A stretch of 9,888 bases of DNA from assembly GCA_017480395.1 (NCBI GenBank), contig JAFVAS010000285.1:1-9888 (forward strand), given 5' to 3'. A program made the position numbers and the translations under genes. Source of the stretch: Oscillospiraceae bacterium. GTDB lineage: Bacteria > Bacillota > Clostridia > Oscillospirales > Oscillospiraceae. The notes beneath the pieces are model-generated. The model worked only from the letters and a program-made list of their open reading frames with translations, had not been told where the DNA came from and did no database searches. Positions 1 through 6,279 of this stretch are shown here, piece after piece (within the stretch, counting starts at the first letter, position 1; each line of letters starts with the position of its first letter).

Positions 1-120
1 GCCGGTGCTGCCGGTGCTGTCGCCGCCGGTGCTGCCGGTGTTGTCGCCGCCGGTGCTGCCGGTGCTGTCGCCGCCGGTGCTGCCGGAGTTATCGCCGCCG
101 GTGCTGCCGGAGTTATCACC
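1..120 (-). repeat. 24-bp tandem repeat, 5 units, encoding octapeptide GDxxGSTG
   Basis: Five consecutive 24-bp units read on the minus strand as Gly-Asp-(Asn/Ser)-(Ser/Thr)-Gly-Ser-Thr-Gly. The array continues to the window edge, so the copy number is a minimum. Units differ mainly at the third and fourth codons. It lies in frame inside the lipoprotein tail, so it is a coding repeat. Confidence 0.9.
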
Positions 121-1686
121 GCCAGTACTGCCGGAATTGCCAGAGCTTCCAGAATTGCCAGAACTGCCGGAACTGCCGGAGCTGCCGGAGTTGCCGGAGC
201 TGCCAGAATTACCGGAGCTGCCAGAGCTGCCGGAATTGCCGGAGCTGCCGGAGCTGCCAGAATTGCCGGAGCTGCCGGAATTGCCGGAGCCGCTGTTGCT
301 GTTGTTCCCGGGCTCCTCCGGGGTGTCGGCCACCAGGCCGCTGCGGCCAGTCAGGCTTCGGTCCAGCTTCACGCCGTCCAGCGCGTCGGAATCGTCCTCG
401 TCCTCCACATCCGGGGCGGCGGGGCTGGTGATGCTCCAGTAGTGGCTGACCGGGTCGCTGTTGGACAGGCCATCCACATAGCCCGCGCTGACCCAGCGCT
501 GGCCGTCAAAGTACTCCAGCTCGCCATCAAACATCCGGAACCGGAGGTCGGCGGCGGCGATCTGCTCGACGGAGGAGGTTGCCGTCACCGGATTATACGC
601 GGTATAGGCGGGCAGGGCCTTCAGGCCCAGCAGGTCGGCGGTGAAGACCACCTCCGACGCCTCCGTCCCCGCGGGGACATTGAGGAAGAGGCTCTTCTCC
701 TTGTTCTCGGTGGTGGCATAGGCCGCATGGCCCGCCCCCTCGACGCTGTTCACCATGTTGTTGACGTTCTCCCTGGGCTGCTCCAGCGTGGTGTGTCCCG
801 CCTCGTCAAAGGCACCGGCGTAGGCCGCGCCCTCCAGGGTCTCCCGGTTCTGCCACAGGGCGGGCAGCTCCGCCTCGCCGTCGCCGTCGTAGACGGAGGC
901 GGTGTAGTCCCCGGTCAGCACGCCGCCGGAGAGGGTGCCCGTCTCATGCATGACGTAGTTGCGGCTGCCGTCGGCATACCAGGAGTCAAAGGCCCCCTCA
1001 TAGCCGTTCTCCCCCAGCCCGGTGCGGATCAGCAGGGCCTCGGTGCGGGTCACCTCCAGGAAGGCGACGCTCTCCCCCCGCTGATACCACGCCCGGCCGA
1101 AGCGCGCACCGTGGTCGTAGCCCACGGTGATCAGCAGGGTGCCGCCGTCGTCGTCCAGGTAATAATTTCGCACACCCACGGGCAGGTTGGGCATCAGGGT
1201 GACGAAATTTCGGTTGTCATAGAGGACGTAGACCGCCTCGCCGTCGCTCTCCGTCTCCAGGTTCTGCCGAAGCAGCGCCCCCAGATTCCGCTCCGGTTCG
1301 GCGCACTCCGCCAGATTGACGGTCAGGGCTTGCAGGGTCTCCAGGGCGCCCTCCGTGCCGTACTGGGCCCAGCAGACCTCCAGCATGTCCCGCTGGAGGC
1401 GAACCTGGCCGGACTGGGCGTAGAGCTGGGCCAGCTCCAGAAGCTCCTCCTCGGTGAGCATGCCCTCGCACAGCTGGTTCTCCAGGGTCTCCAGCCGCGC
1501 CTCGTCCTCGGTCAGCGCCGCCTGGCTCTCCTGGGGCTGCTCCGCCGGGGCGGCTTCCTCCGCGCTGACGGGGGCAGAGGCGGCAGCAGAGGAATCGCCG
1601 GAGGTCGCCGGGGCGGCGTTGCCGCAGGCGCACAGCGCGGCGGCCAGCGCCAGGGCCAGCACCGTCAAAAGCAATTTCTTTGTCAT
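1..1686 (-). CDS. Lipoprotein with long Gly/Ser-rich tandem-repeat tail (partial, open at window start)
   Basis: Reading starts at the ATG at 1686 and stays open for 562 codons to base 1, so the C-terminus lies outside the window. The N-terminus is a lipoprotein signal: MTKK, a hydrophobic stretch, then a lipobox ending in Leu-Cys-Ala-Cys with the lipidated Cys at residue 21. A low-complexity Ala/Ser/Pro/Glu linker follows (about 23-55), then a helical, Leu-rich region (about 57-145, possibly TPR-like), then a mixed region with several Gly-Tyr and Asp-Gly motifs (about 150-420). An acidic patch at 426-434 precedes the tail, which begins near residue 461 and is built of Gly-Ser-Ser/Gly-Asn-Ser triplets followed by octapeptides of form GDxxGSTG. 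The SD sequence AAAGGA lies 7 nt before the start. The gene follows the amidase stop codon by 14 nt, so the two are probably one operon and both products act outside the membrane. I do not recognise the central family; the function is unknown. Surface anchoring is inferred from the lipobox. Confidence 0.85.
   Translation of the reverse strand, partial: MTKKLLLTVLALALAAALCACGNAAPATSGDSSAAASAPVSAEEAAPAEQPQESQAALTEDEARLETLENQLCEGMLTEEELLELAQLYAQSGQVRLQRDMLEVCWAQYGTEGALETLQALTVNLAECAEPERNLGALLRQNLETESDGEAVYVLYDNRNFVTLMPNLPVGVRNYYLDDDGGTLLITVGYDHGARFGRAWYQRGESVAFLEVTRTEALLIRTGLGENGYEGAFDSWYADGSRNYVMHETGTLSGGVLTGDYTASVYDGDGEAELPALWQNRETLEGAAYAGAFDEAGHTTLEQPRENVNNMVNSVEGAGHAAYATTENKEKSLFLNVPAGTEASEVVFTADLLGLKALPAYTAYNPVTATSSVEQIAAADLRFRMFDGELEYFDGQRWVSAGYVDGLSNSDPVSHYWSITSPAAPDVEDEDDSDALDGVKLDRSLTGRSGLVADTPEEPGNNSNSGSGNSGSSGNSGSSGSSGNSGSSGSSGNSGSSGNSGSSGSSGSSGNSGSSGNSGSTGGDNSGSTGGDNSGSTGGDSTGSTGGDNTGSTGGDSTGSTG
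124..285 (-). repeat. 9-bp tandem repeat, about 18 units, encoding Gly-(Ser/Asn)-Ser
   Basis: About eighteen 9-bp units on the minus strand read Gly-Ser-Ser or Gly-Asn-Ser (the last is Gly-Ser-Thr), lying directly N-terminal to the octapeptide array. Synonymous differences between units (ggc/ggt, agc/tcc/tct) show that the array is not freshly duplicated throughout. It is a flexible, probably extracellular linker. Confidence 0.85.
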
Positions 1687-1700
1687 AGATGGTTCCTTTC

Positions 1701-3167
1701 TCAGCTCTGGGCGTCGGCGTCGGAGATCAGCTTCTTCAGGAAGGTGTCTGTGGCGGAGCCGGAGGGATAGGTGTTGGATTCCAGGATGGTCTTGGCCAGG
1801 GCGTAGATGCTGCGCTGGACGATGGGGCCGTAGATGGTCACGTCCTGGCCGTCCTTGGTCAGGGTGATATAGCCCCGGAAGGACAGCTCCGTCTTGTACT
1901 GGTTGGCGGGGATCTTGGTGAGCACAGCGGTAAAGCGGTCTCTGCCGTCCTTGGTCTCAAACACGTTGTCCAGGCCGGATGCCTTGTCATAGGCGGTGGC
2001 AACGTTGACCTTGTCCGCCCCCAGGACCAGGGGGGTATACTTTGCCAGGGACTTGGGCAGGATCAGCGTTCCATAGGATTTTAATGTATAGCCATTGACT
2101 CCCTTGCCCGTAAGCTGCTGCTTCAGCGCGTCGGACACGCTGGTCTTGCAGCGGATGCCGGAGTCCCCGGTGATGCGGATGGAGAAGCCGTGGTAGAGCA
2201 GCAGATCCTCCAGCTCCGGGACGGGCGTTGCGGTGTATTTGCCGTTGGTGGTGGTCAGCGACCAGACGTACATGCCCGCGGGCACGCCCTGATCGTTATA
2301 CCGATACATCACGGCGGTCCTGGCGTCCTCCGCGTCCGGTGTGCTGGAGAAGACGCCGCCGGTCACCGTGCCGTAGCAGGCGACGCCGTCCAGGTAGACC
2401 ACCTCTTCGCCGTAGCCCTCGGGCAGGGTGATCTTCAAGGTGTCAGAATCGGTGCTGCCCCCCTTCTTCAGTCCGAGGTAGGTGGCGATGCCCAGGGCAT
2501 CGGCCTCCCCCAGCGTCCGCAGCTGGGCATCGGTGGAGAGGAATTTGCCCACCTCGGTGGGGTTGGTGATGAAGCAATGCTCCACGATGATGCCGGGGAA
2601 GCCGTACAGCTTGGACTCCCGGATGACCTGATAGGCGTCGTTCTTGCTGCCGTCGGGATAGGTGGCGCTGGCGGTGTTCACCTTGACGCCCCGGTTGGAC
2701 AGCCCCAGCTTGACCAGCTGATTCAGGATGGCCTGGGACAGGGCCTTGCCGTCGGCGCTGACGTTCTCATCCTCGTCCACGGCCTCGTTGCCGGAGGCGA
2801 GGGTGGCGTAGTTGGCGTTGGGATAGTAGATCTCCACCCCCTTGGCGCTGGCGGTGGCGGAGTTCAGGTGAATGGAGACGTAGTAATCCGCACCCAGCGC
2901 CGCTGCGTCATGCACCCGGGCCAGGTTATCATTGCCGGAGGTGGTGCCCGGGTGGGGGCAGTCCGCGGTGGTGCGGGTCATGTAGACCCGGACACCGGCG
3001 TATTTTTGCAGCTCGTCCCGGCAGTAGAGGGCGATCTTGAGGGTCAGCTGCTCCTCGCGGTAGGTCACGCCGCCGATGGTCGAGGTGGCTCCGCCGTGGA
3101 CGTTGTCGTGGCCGGGGTCCAGCACCACCACAACGGGCTTGGTGCTGGAGGAGGTGGTGGTGTGCAC
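1701..3167 (-). CDS. N-acetylmuramoyl-L-alanine amidase catalytic part (Amidase_3), cut off from its signal peptide by an amber codon
   Basis: Reading from GTG 3167 gives 488 residues. Residues 12-235 carry the Amidase_3 signature of zinc-dependent hydrolases that cut the bond between MurNAc and L-Ala of peptidoglycan: LDPGH (His20), Glu38 in the following helix, VSIHLN (His100) as zinc ligands, and the catalytic Glu196 in the IIVEHCF segment. All key residues are present. The remaining 250 residues form a mostly beta C-terminal region, with a GIRCKTS motif and a later Gly-Arg-Asp-Arg-Phe-Thr motif, of a kind seen in secreted clostridial proteins. This piece has no signal peptide. It is in the same frame as the secreted N-terminal piece at 3174-3824, separated only by TAG (3174-3176) and two sense codons; a Thr/Ser-rich linker continues on both sides. 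I read the two as one gene of about 707 codons interrupted by a nonsense codon. GTG 3167 is the only start between the stop and the catalytic motif and has no good SD, so free translation is doubtful. Confidence 0.85.
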   Translation of the reverse strand: MHTTTSSSTKPVVVVLDPGHDNVHGGATSTIGGVTYREEQLTLKIALYCRDELQKYAGVRVYMTRTTADCPHPGTTSGNDNLARVHDAAALGADYYVSIHLNSATASAKGVEIYYPNANYATLASGNEAVDEDENVSADGKALSQAILNQLVKLGLSNRGVKVNTASATYPDGSKNDAYQVIRESKLYGFPGIIVEHCFITNPTEVGKFLSTDAQLRTLGEADALGIATYLGLKKGGSTDSDTLKITLPEGYGEEVVYLDGVACYGTVTGGVFSSTPDAEDARTAVMYRYNDQGVPAGMYVWSLTTTNGKYTATPVPELEDLLLYHGFSIRITGDSGIRCKTSVSDALKQQLTGKGVNGYTLKSYGTLILPKSLAKYTPLVLGADKVNVATAYDKASGLDNVFETKDGRDRFTAVLTKIPANQYKTELSFRGYITLTKDGQDVTIYGPIVQRSIYALAKTILESNTYPSGSATDTFLKKLISDADAQS

Positions 3168-3173
3168 CGCCGT

Positions 3174-3824
3174 CTACCCCGCCGTCGTCGTGCGCACCGT
3201 GGGGGACGTGACGCCCGCGGCGTCCTCCGCCTGCTCCAGGGCCTCCTCGATGGAGTCCACCTGGGTCAGCGTCCCGTCCTCATCGATGGCGCTGACGGTG
3301 ATCTCCGGCACTCCCTCCGGGGCGGCGGCGTCCACCACCACGTCATCCGGCTGCGTCTCCACCGAGACGTTGACGCCGTAGCGGGCGTCAATGCCGATGT
3401 AAGAGAGGATGACGGTATACTCCTCCCCCTCCGCTGTATAGCACAGCGCCTCCAGGGCGTAGCTCCCGCTCTGGGCGGCGGTGTGGTCAATGGTGAAGAG
3501 GGCGCTCTCGCCGTCCAGCTCGGCAGACACCTCCCGCAGGGTGCCGTCCGTCTCCCGCCGCAGGGTCAGCGACGCGGCGTCGGGCATCGTCTCCCCGGCA
3601 AAGCCCACCAGAATGCTCTGGCTGTCCGGGGCGGTCAGCTCGGGCTGCACCACGGCGACATAGGTGATGTAGGGCACGGCGGACATCGCCGCCGGCTCCT
3701 CCGCCTGGGGCGCGTCATCCTCCGGCGCGGGCTCCTCCACGGCCACGGCCCCCGGGACGCACAGCGTCAAAACCAGCACCAGCGCCAGCAGCAGGGAGAC
3801 CAGGCCGCTCCATCTTTTATTCAC
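3174..3824 (-). CDS. Secreted N-terminal part of the interrupted amidase (signal peptide plus beta-rich region)
   Basis: This piece has 216 codons from GTG 3824, preceded by AGGGGG about 9 nt upstream. The N-terminus is a classical signal peptide: MNKRW, a Leu/Val-rich core (8-21), and a likely cleavage after Ala-Val-Ala at residue 28. An acidic, Pro/Ala/Glu-rich stretch follows (29-47), then a region of alternating hydrophobic residues (about 48-165) that looks like one or two Ig-like or other beta domains, then an acidic helix ending in a Thr-rich linker that runs straight into the amber codon TAG. The frame continues without a shift into the amidase catalytic domain at 1701-3167. The natural product was therefore probably a single secreted cell-wall hydrolase of about 707 residues. 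Unless the stop is read through, suppressed or a sequencing error, this half would be exported without catalytic activity. Confidence 0.8.
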   Translation of the reverse strand: MNKRWSGLVSLLLALVLVLTLCVPGAVAVEEPAPEDDAPQAEEPAAMSAVPYITYVAVVQPELTAPDSQSILVGFAGETMPDAASLTLRRETDGTLREVSAELDGESALFTIDHTAAQSGSYALEALCYTAEGEEYTVILSYIGIDARYGVNVSVETQPDDVVVDAAAPEGVPEITVSAIDEDGTLTQVDSIEEALEQAEDAAGVTSPTVRTTTAG

Positions 3825-3868
3825 AGGGCATACCCCCTAGTAGATTACATAATGTCGAAATTATTTAC

Positions 3869-3897
3869 ATTATAACGGCACGGCCCCAAAAATGCAA
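3869..3897 (-). promoter_or_regulatory. Sigma-A-type promoter for the amidase-lipoprotein operon
   Basis: On the minus strand TTGCAT (3897-3892) and a perfect TATAAT (3874-3869) are separated by 17 bp. The predicted transcript starts near 3862, leaving a leader of about 38 nt before GTG 3824. The surrounding block is AT-rich in an otherwise GC-rich region. Confidence 0.7.
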
Positions 3898-3949
3898 GCC
3901 AATCCGGCCACTTTAAAGAAATTGCCCCTTATTTTCGCCGCTTTCCCCA

Positions 3950-4375
3950 TCAGGGACGGCCCGATCCGCTGCGAAAGGTCAAAAAACCCTCCAGAATCAG
4001 GGTCGCGGCCACCGCGTCCACCACTTTCTTGCGCTTTTTCCCTCGCCGTCCCGCCTCGGAGAGGATGCGGTGGGCGTCCACGGTGGTGCGCCGCTCGTCC
4101 CAGAGGGTGACGCTCAGGCCGGTCTCGGCGCGCAGCCGCTCCCCCAGCGCCTCGCTCTTCCGGGCGCGCTCTCCCAGGGAGCCGTCCATATTTTTCGGAT
4201 AGCCCAGCACCAGCTCCTCCACGCCGTATTCCTTTATATACTGCTTCAGCCGCTCCACCACCGTGTCCTGGCTGCGGGAGTCGATGGTCTCCGCCACCCC
4301 CGCGCCGAAGCCCAGCGGGTCGGAGATGGCCACGCCGGTGTGGGCGTCGCCGTAGTCAATGGCCATAATGCGCAT
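3950..4375 (-). CDS. ruvX: RuvX/YqgF, putative RNase H-fold Holliday junction resolvase / pre-16S rRNA nuclease
   Basis: The product has 141 residues, the usual length of the family (about 135-150). Family motifs appear in order: IDYGDAHTGVAISDP at the N-terminus with the acidic Asp7, the ELVLGYPKNMDGSLGERA block at about 54-71, WDERRTT with Glu94, and the C-terminal KKVVDAVAATLIL with Asp120. Together these form the acidic active site of the RNase H fold. The family is implicated in maturation of the 5' end of 16S rRNA in E. coli, and is also annotated as a Holliday junction resolvase. The ATG start at 4375 has AGGAGGG 8 nt upstream. The gene is alone here, transcribed away from the rpmG operon; its common partner alaS is not in the window. 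A short basic tail follows the last motif. Confidence 0.95.
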   Translation of the reverse strand: MRIMAIDYGDAHTGVAISDPLGFGAGVAETIDSRSQDTVVERLKQYIKEYGVEELVLGYPKNMDGSLGERARKSEALGERLRAETGLSVTLWDERRTTVDAHRILSEAGRRGKKRKKVVDAVAATLILEGFLTFRSGSGRP

Positions 4376-4405
4376 AGCCGCGTCCCTCCTGTCTCAGTTT
4401 CCCCT

Positions 4406-4433
4406 ATTCTATCATTTTTCCGGGATTTTTCAA
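4406..4433 (-). promoter_or_regulatory. Promoter of ruvX
   Basis: Minus-strand TTGAAA (4433-4428) and TAGAAT (4411-4406) are separated by 16 bp. The predicted start lies near 4399, giving a leader of about 24 nt with the SD AGGAGGG. The -35 lies only 10 bp from the -35 of the divergent rpmG promoter. Confidence 0.65.
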
Positions 4434-4443
4434 GAAAAACAGC

Positions 4444-4472
4444 TTGACTTCCCCGGGGCGGAGTGATAGAAT
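4444..4472 (+). promoter_or_regulatory. Promoter of the rpmG-secE-nusG-rplK-rplA operon
   Basis: TTGACT (4444-4449), a 17-bp spacer and TAGAAT (4467-4472) make a near-consensus sigma-A promoter. Transcription would start near 4479, about 260 nt before the rpmG start. I see no second promoter between here and rplA, so five genes probably depend on it. Confidence 0.75.
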
Positions 4473-4478
4473 AAATCT

Positions 4479-4733
4479 CACCTGTGAGCAGGGGTGTATT
4501 TGGTGCGCACTTTTTCAGGTGCGGGCGGTCCCCCTGTGCGGCCACCTTTCCGGCCAGATCAGGGAGGCAGCATCCCTGCCGAACCAGAATCGGAGCTTTC
4601 CTGCGGCCCTTGTGCGCACGCGGGCTTCCATGCGGATTTCGGTCGGGATCACCTATCTTCGGGTGCCGGGCGGAATCCTTTTTTTCATGTATTTCGTGCC
4701 CTGTTCCCGATCGAATCATTTACAAGGAGGTGC
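4479..4733 (+). promoter_or_regulatory. Long structured 5' leader of rpmG, unclassified
   Basis: About 260 nt lie between the promoter and rpmG with no credible coding region. The self-complementary octamer GTGCGCAC occurs twice (4503-4510 and 4612-4619), and the copies can pair into a long-range stem enclosing about 100 nt. Smaller helices are possible: AGGTG/CACCT (4517-4521 / 4543-4547), GGCC/GGCC (4540-4543 / 4552-4555), and two mutually exclusive ones, AGGGA/TCCCT (4561-4565 / 4573-4577) and GGCAG/CTGCC (4566-4570 / 4576-4580). A terminator follows at 4634-4685. Segment 4579-4592 can pair imperfectly with 4633-4646, the left arm of that terminator, which would make an antiterminator. I find none of the riboswitch cores I know, no T-box sequence and no tRNA. 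Either an attenuated leader or a short independent RNA of about 205 nt fits. Confidence 0.55.
4634..4685 (+). terminator. Intrinsic terminator inside the rpmG leader (candidate attenuator)
   Basis: GGATTTCG (4634-4641) pairs with CGGAATCC (4671-4678) over 8 bp with one G-U. Inside, CGG/CCG (4644-4646 / 4666-4668) and CACC/GGTG (4650-4653 / 4662-4665) extend the hairpin. Seven T residues (4679-4685) follow at once. It stands between a strong promoter and the rpmG start, so it must be read through or bypassed for the operon to be expressed. Confidence 0.7.
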
Positions 4734-4738
4734 CAGGT

Positions 4739-4903
4739 ATGGCGAAAGCCGGCGCACGGGTGAAGATCACCCTGAGATGCTCTGAGTGCAAGCAGAGAAA
4801 CTACAACACCATGAAGAACAAGAAGAACACTCCCGACCGTCTTAAGCTGAACAAGTATTGCCCGTTCTGCAGAAAGCACACCGTTCACGACGAGACCAAG
4901 TAA
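4739..4903 (+). CDS. rpmG: 50S ribosomal protein L33, zinc-binding form
   Basis: The product has 54 residues, full length for L33, a small protein of the large subunit. Two Cys-x-x-Cys pairs (Cys14/Cys17 and Cys41/Cys44) form the zinc ribbon, so this is the zinc-requiring (C+) version rather than the zinc-free paralogue that many Firmicutes also encode and induce under zinc shortage. The start ATG 4739 has a perfect AAGGAGGTG 6-8 nt upstream; the same frame is open further upstream but shows no family similarity there. It is the first gene of the operon and is followed by secE after 30 nt, a standard Firmicutes arrangement. Confidence 0.97.
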   Translation: MAKAGARVKITLRCSECKQRNYNTMKNKKNTPDRLKLNKYCPFCRKHTVHDETK

Positions 4904-4933
4904 GAGATCCCAAGAGAAAGAGGTGTCTTTTTA

Positions 4934-5236
4934 ATGGCAGACAAGGAAACCAAGGCCGTCCAGGCCCCGGATGCCCAGGACAAGAGCGCCAAAAAGGAAG
5001 CCAAAAAGGAAAAGGCGAAGAAGCCCAACGCCTTCGTGCGCCGCATCAAATCCATCGGAAAGTACTTCCGCGAGATGAAGAGCGAGCTGAAGAAGGTCGT
5101 CTGGCCCTCCCGCAAGACCGTCTTCCGCAACACCGTTGTGGTCATTCTGGTCGTGCTGGTGCTGGGCGTGCTGATCTGGGTCTTCGACTGGCTGGCCGCC
5201 GCTGTGATCAGCGCCCTGGTCCATCTGTTCAGCTGA
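4934..5236 (+). CDS. secE: Preprotein translocase subunit SecE
   Basis: The product has 100 residues with the short single-membrane-span architecture of Gram-positive SecE plus a Lys/Glu/Ala-rich N-terminal extension (residues 1-33). The conserved cytoplasmic amphipathic helix and hinge follow, YFREMKSELKKVVWPSRK at 44-61, with the family's invariant Trp-Pro-Ser motif. One transmembrane helix spans about 67-95. SecE clamps SecY in the SecYEG channel that exports proteins with signal peptides, such as the amidase and lipoproteins of this window. The SD is an imperfect AAGAGGTG about 9 nt before ATG 4934. The stop codon supplies the first bases of the nusG ribosome binding site, so the two genes are translationally close. 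Confidence 0.96.
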   Translation: MADKETKAVQAPDAQDKSAKKEAKKEKAKKPNAFVRRIKSIGKYFREMKSELKKVVWPSRKTVFRNTVVVILVVLVLGVLIWVFDWLAAAVISALVHLFS

Positions 5237-5248
5237 GGATAACGCGTC

Positions 5249-5773
5249 ATGGCTGAAGAAGCAAAGTGGTATGTGGTTCACACATACTCCGGCTACGAAA
5301 ACACCGTAGCCACCACCATCCAGAAGACTGTGGAAAACCGCAATCTTCACGACCTGATCCATGAGGTATCCATCCCGATGGAGACCGTGACGGAGGTCAC
5401 CGAAAACGGCCCCAAAACCGTGGAGCGGAAGGTCTTCCCCGGTTACGTCCTCATCAAGATGGTCATGACCGACGAGAGCTGGCACGTCGTGCGCAACGTC
5501 CGCGGCGTCACCGGGTTCGTCGGCTCCGGCAATAAGGGCATCCCCCTCACCGAGGAGGAGATCGCCGCCCTTGGCGTGGAAAAGCGCGAGATCGTCGTCG
5601 GCTATCAGATCGGCGACAACGTCAAAATCACCGCCGGCGCTCTGGAGTCCTTCCTGGGCGTGGTGGACGAGATCGACCTCGACAAAAACAAAGTCCGCGT
5701 CGTCGTGTCGATGTTCGGCCGCGAGACCCCCGTGGAGCTCGCCCTGGACCAGGTGGAGCCCGTCTCCCTCTGA
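5249..5773 (+). CDS. nusG: Transcription termination/antitermination factor NusG
   Basis: The product has 174 residues, full length. The NGN domain (about 4-108) begins with WYVVHTYSGYEN and contains VFPGYVLIKM (62-71) and RNVRGVTGFVG (82-92), which contact the RNA polymerase clamp. The KOW domain (about 119-172) starts at GYQIGDNVKITAGALESFLG, the usual RNA/ribosome-binding element. NusG affects pausing and Rho-dependent termination and couples transcription with translation; in Firmicutes it also stimulates pausing at leader attenuators, which is relevant to the two leader terminators in this window. The ATG at 5249 lies 12 nt after secE, with GAGGA overlapping the secE stop. Confidence 0.98.
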   Translation: MAEEAKWYVVHTYSGYENTVATTIQKTVENRNLHDLIHEVSIPMETVTEVTENGPKTVERKVFPGYVLIKMVMTDESWHVVRNVRGVTGFVGSGNKGIPLTEEEIAALGVEKREIVVGYQIGDNVKITAGALESFLGVVDEIDLDKNKVRVVVSMFGRETPVELALDQVEPVSL

Positions 5774-5827
5774 TCCCCCGAAACCCGATCACCGACCAAT
5801 CATTTACCGAAATAGGAGGTGCTCTTC

Positions 5828-6265
5828 GTGGCACAGAAAAAGAATGCAAAAATCACCGGCTATGTGAAGCTGCAGATCCCCGCCGGCAAGGCGACCCCTG
5901 CGCCCCCCGTCGGCCCCGCCCTGGGCCAGCACGGCGTCAACATCGCCGCCTTCACCAAGGAATTCAATGAGCGCACCAAGAACGATGCCGGCCTCATCAT
6001 CCCCGTGGTGATCACCGTCTACGCCGACCGTTCGTTCACCTTCATCACCAAGTCCCCCCCTGCCGCCGTCCTGATCAAGAAGGCCGCCGGCATCGAGTCC
6101 GGCTCCGGCGTCCCCAACAAGACCAAGGTCGCCACCATCTCCAAAGAGGACGTGCGCAAGATCGCCGAGACCAAGATGAACGATCTCAACGCCGCCAGCA
6201 TCGAGGCCGCCATGTCCATGATCGCCGGCACCGCCCGCAGCATGGGCGTCATCGTGGCTGAGTAA
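5828..6265 (+). CDS. rplK: 50S ribosomal protein L11
   Basis: The product has 145 residues. The N-terminal domain carries the Pro-rich [17 protein letters not shown] segment (23-39), the thiostrepton-site region that moves during GTPase-associated factor binding and is needed for RelA-type stringent signalling. The C-terminal domain (about 75-141) binds the 23S rRNA GTPase-associated centre. I chose GTG 5828 because AGGAGGT (5814-5820) ends 7 nt before it and the residues from there match the family N-terminus; an in-frame GTG at 5819 overlaps the SD itself and is rejected. The gene follows nusG after 54 nt and rplA begins 14 nt after it. Confidence 0.97.
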   Translation: MAQKKNAKITGYVKLQIPAGKATPAPPVGPALGQHGVNIAAFTKEFNERTKNDAGLIIPVVITVYADRSFTFITKSPPAAVLIKKAAGIESGSGVPNKTKVATISKEDVRKIAETKMNDLNAASIEAAMSMIAGTARSMGVIVAE

Positions 6266-6279
6266 GGAGGGAACGTACT

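Noticed and set aside
1..300. Regular short repeats that might suggest a CRISPR array
   Set aside because: Units are 24 and 9 bp with no unique spacers, and they keep a reading frame coding for Gly/Ser repeats.
442..1770. Long plus-strand open frame of 442 codons opposite the lipoprotein
   Set aside because: It is Gly/Gln/Leu/Arg-rich without family features and lies antisense to a gene with a clear lipobox, SD and coding pattern. High GC produces such shadow frames.
2190..3875. Plus-strand open frame of 561 codons opposite the amidase
   Set aside because: It is antisense to the amidase motifs, has a low-complexity Gly/Val/His/Arg composition and ends in the amidase promoter region.
4484..4738. 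Possible upstream extension of rpmG, or leader peptides starting at 4484 or 4494
   Set aside because: No SD precedes these starts and the residues do not resemble L33. A perfect SD fits ATG 4739, and the stretch contains the terminator hairpin.
4904..4933. A tRNA-Trp gene, often found near secE-nusG
   Set aside because: The gap between rpmG and secE is only 30 nt, and no tRNA-like T-arm sequence occurs in it or in the rpmG leader.
5819..5827. Alternative rplK start at GTG 5819
   Set aside because: It overlaps the AGGAGGT SD, leaving no spacing. GTG 5828 has 7 nt spacing and gives the family N-terminus.
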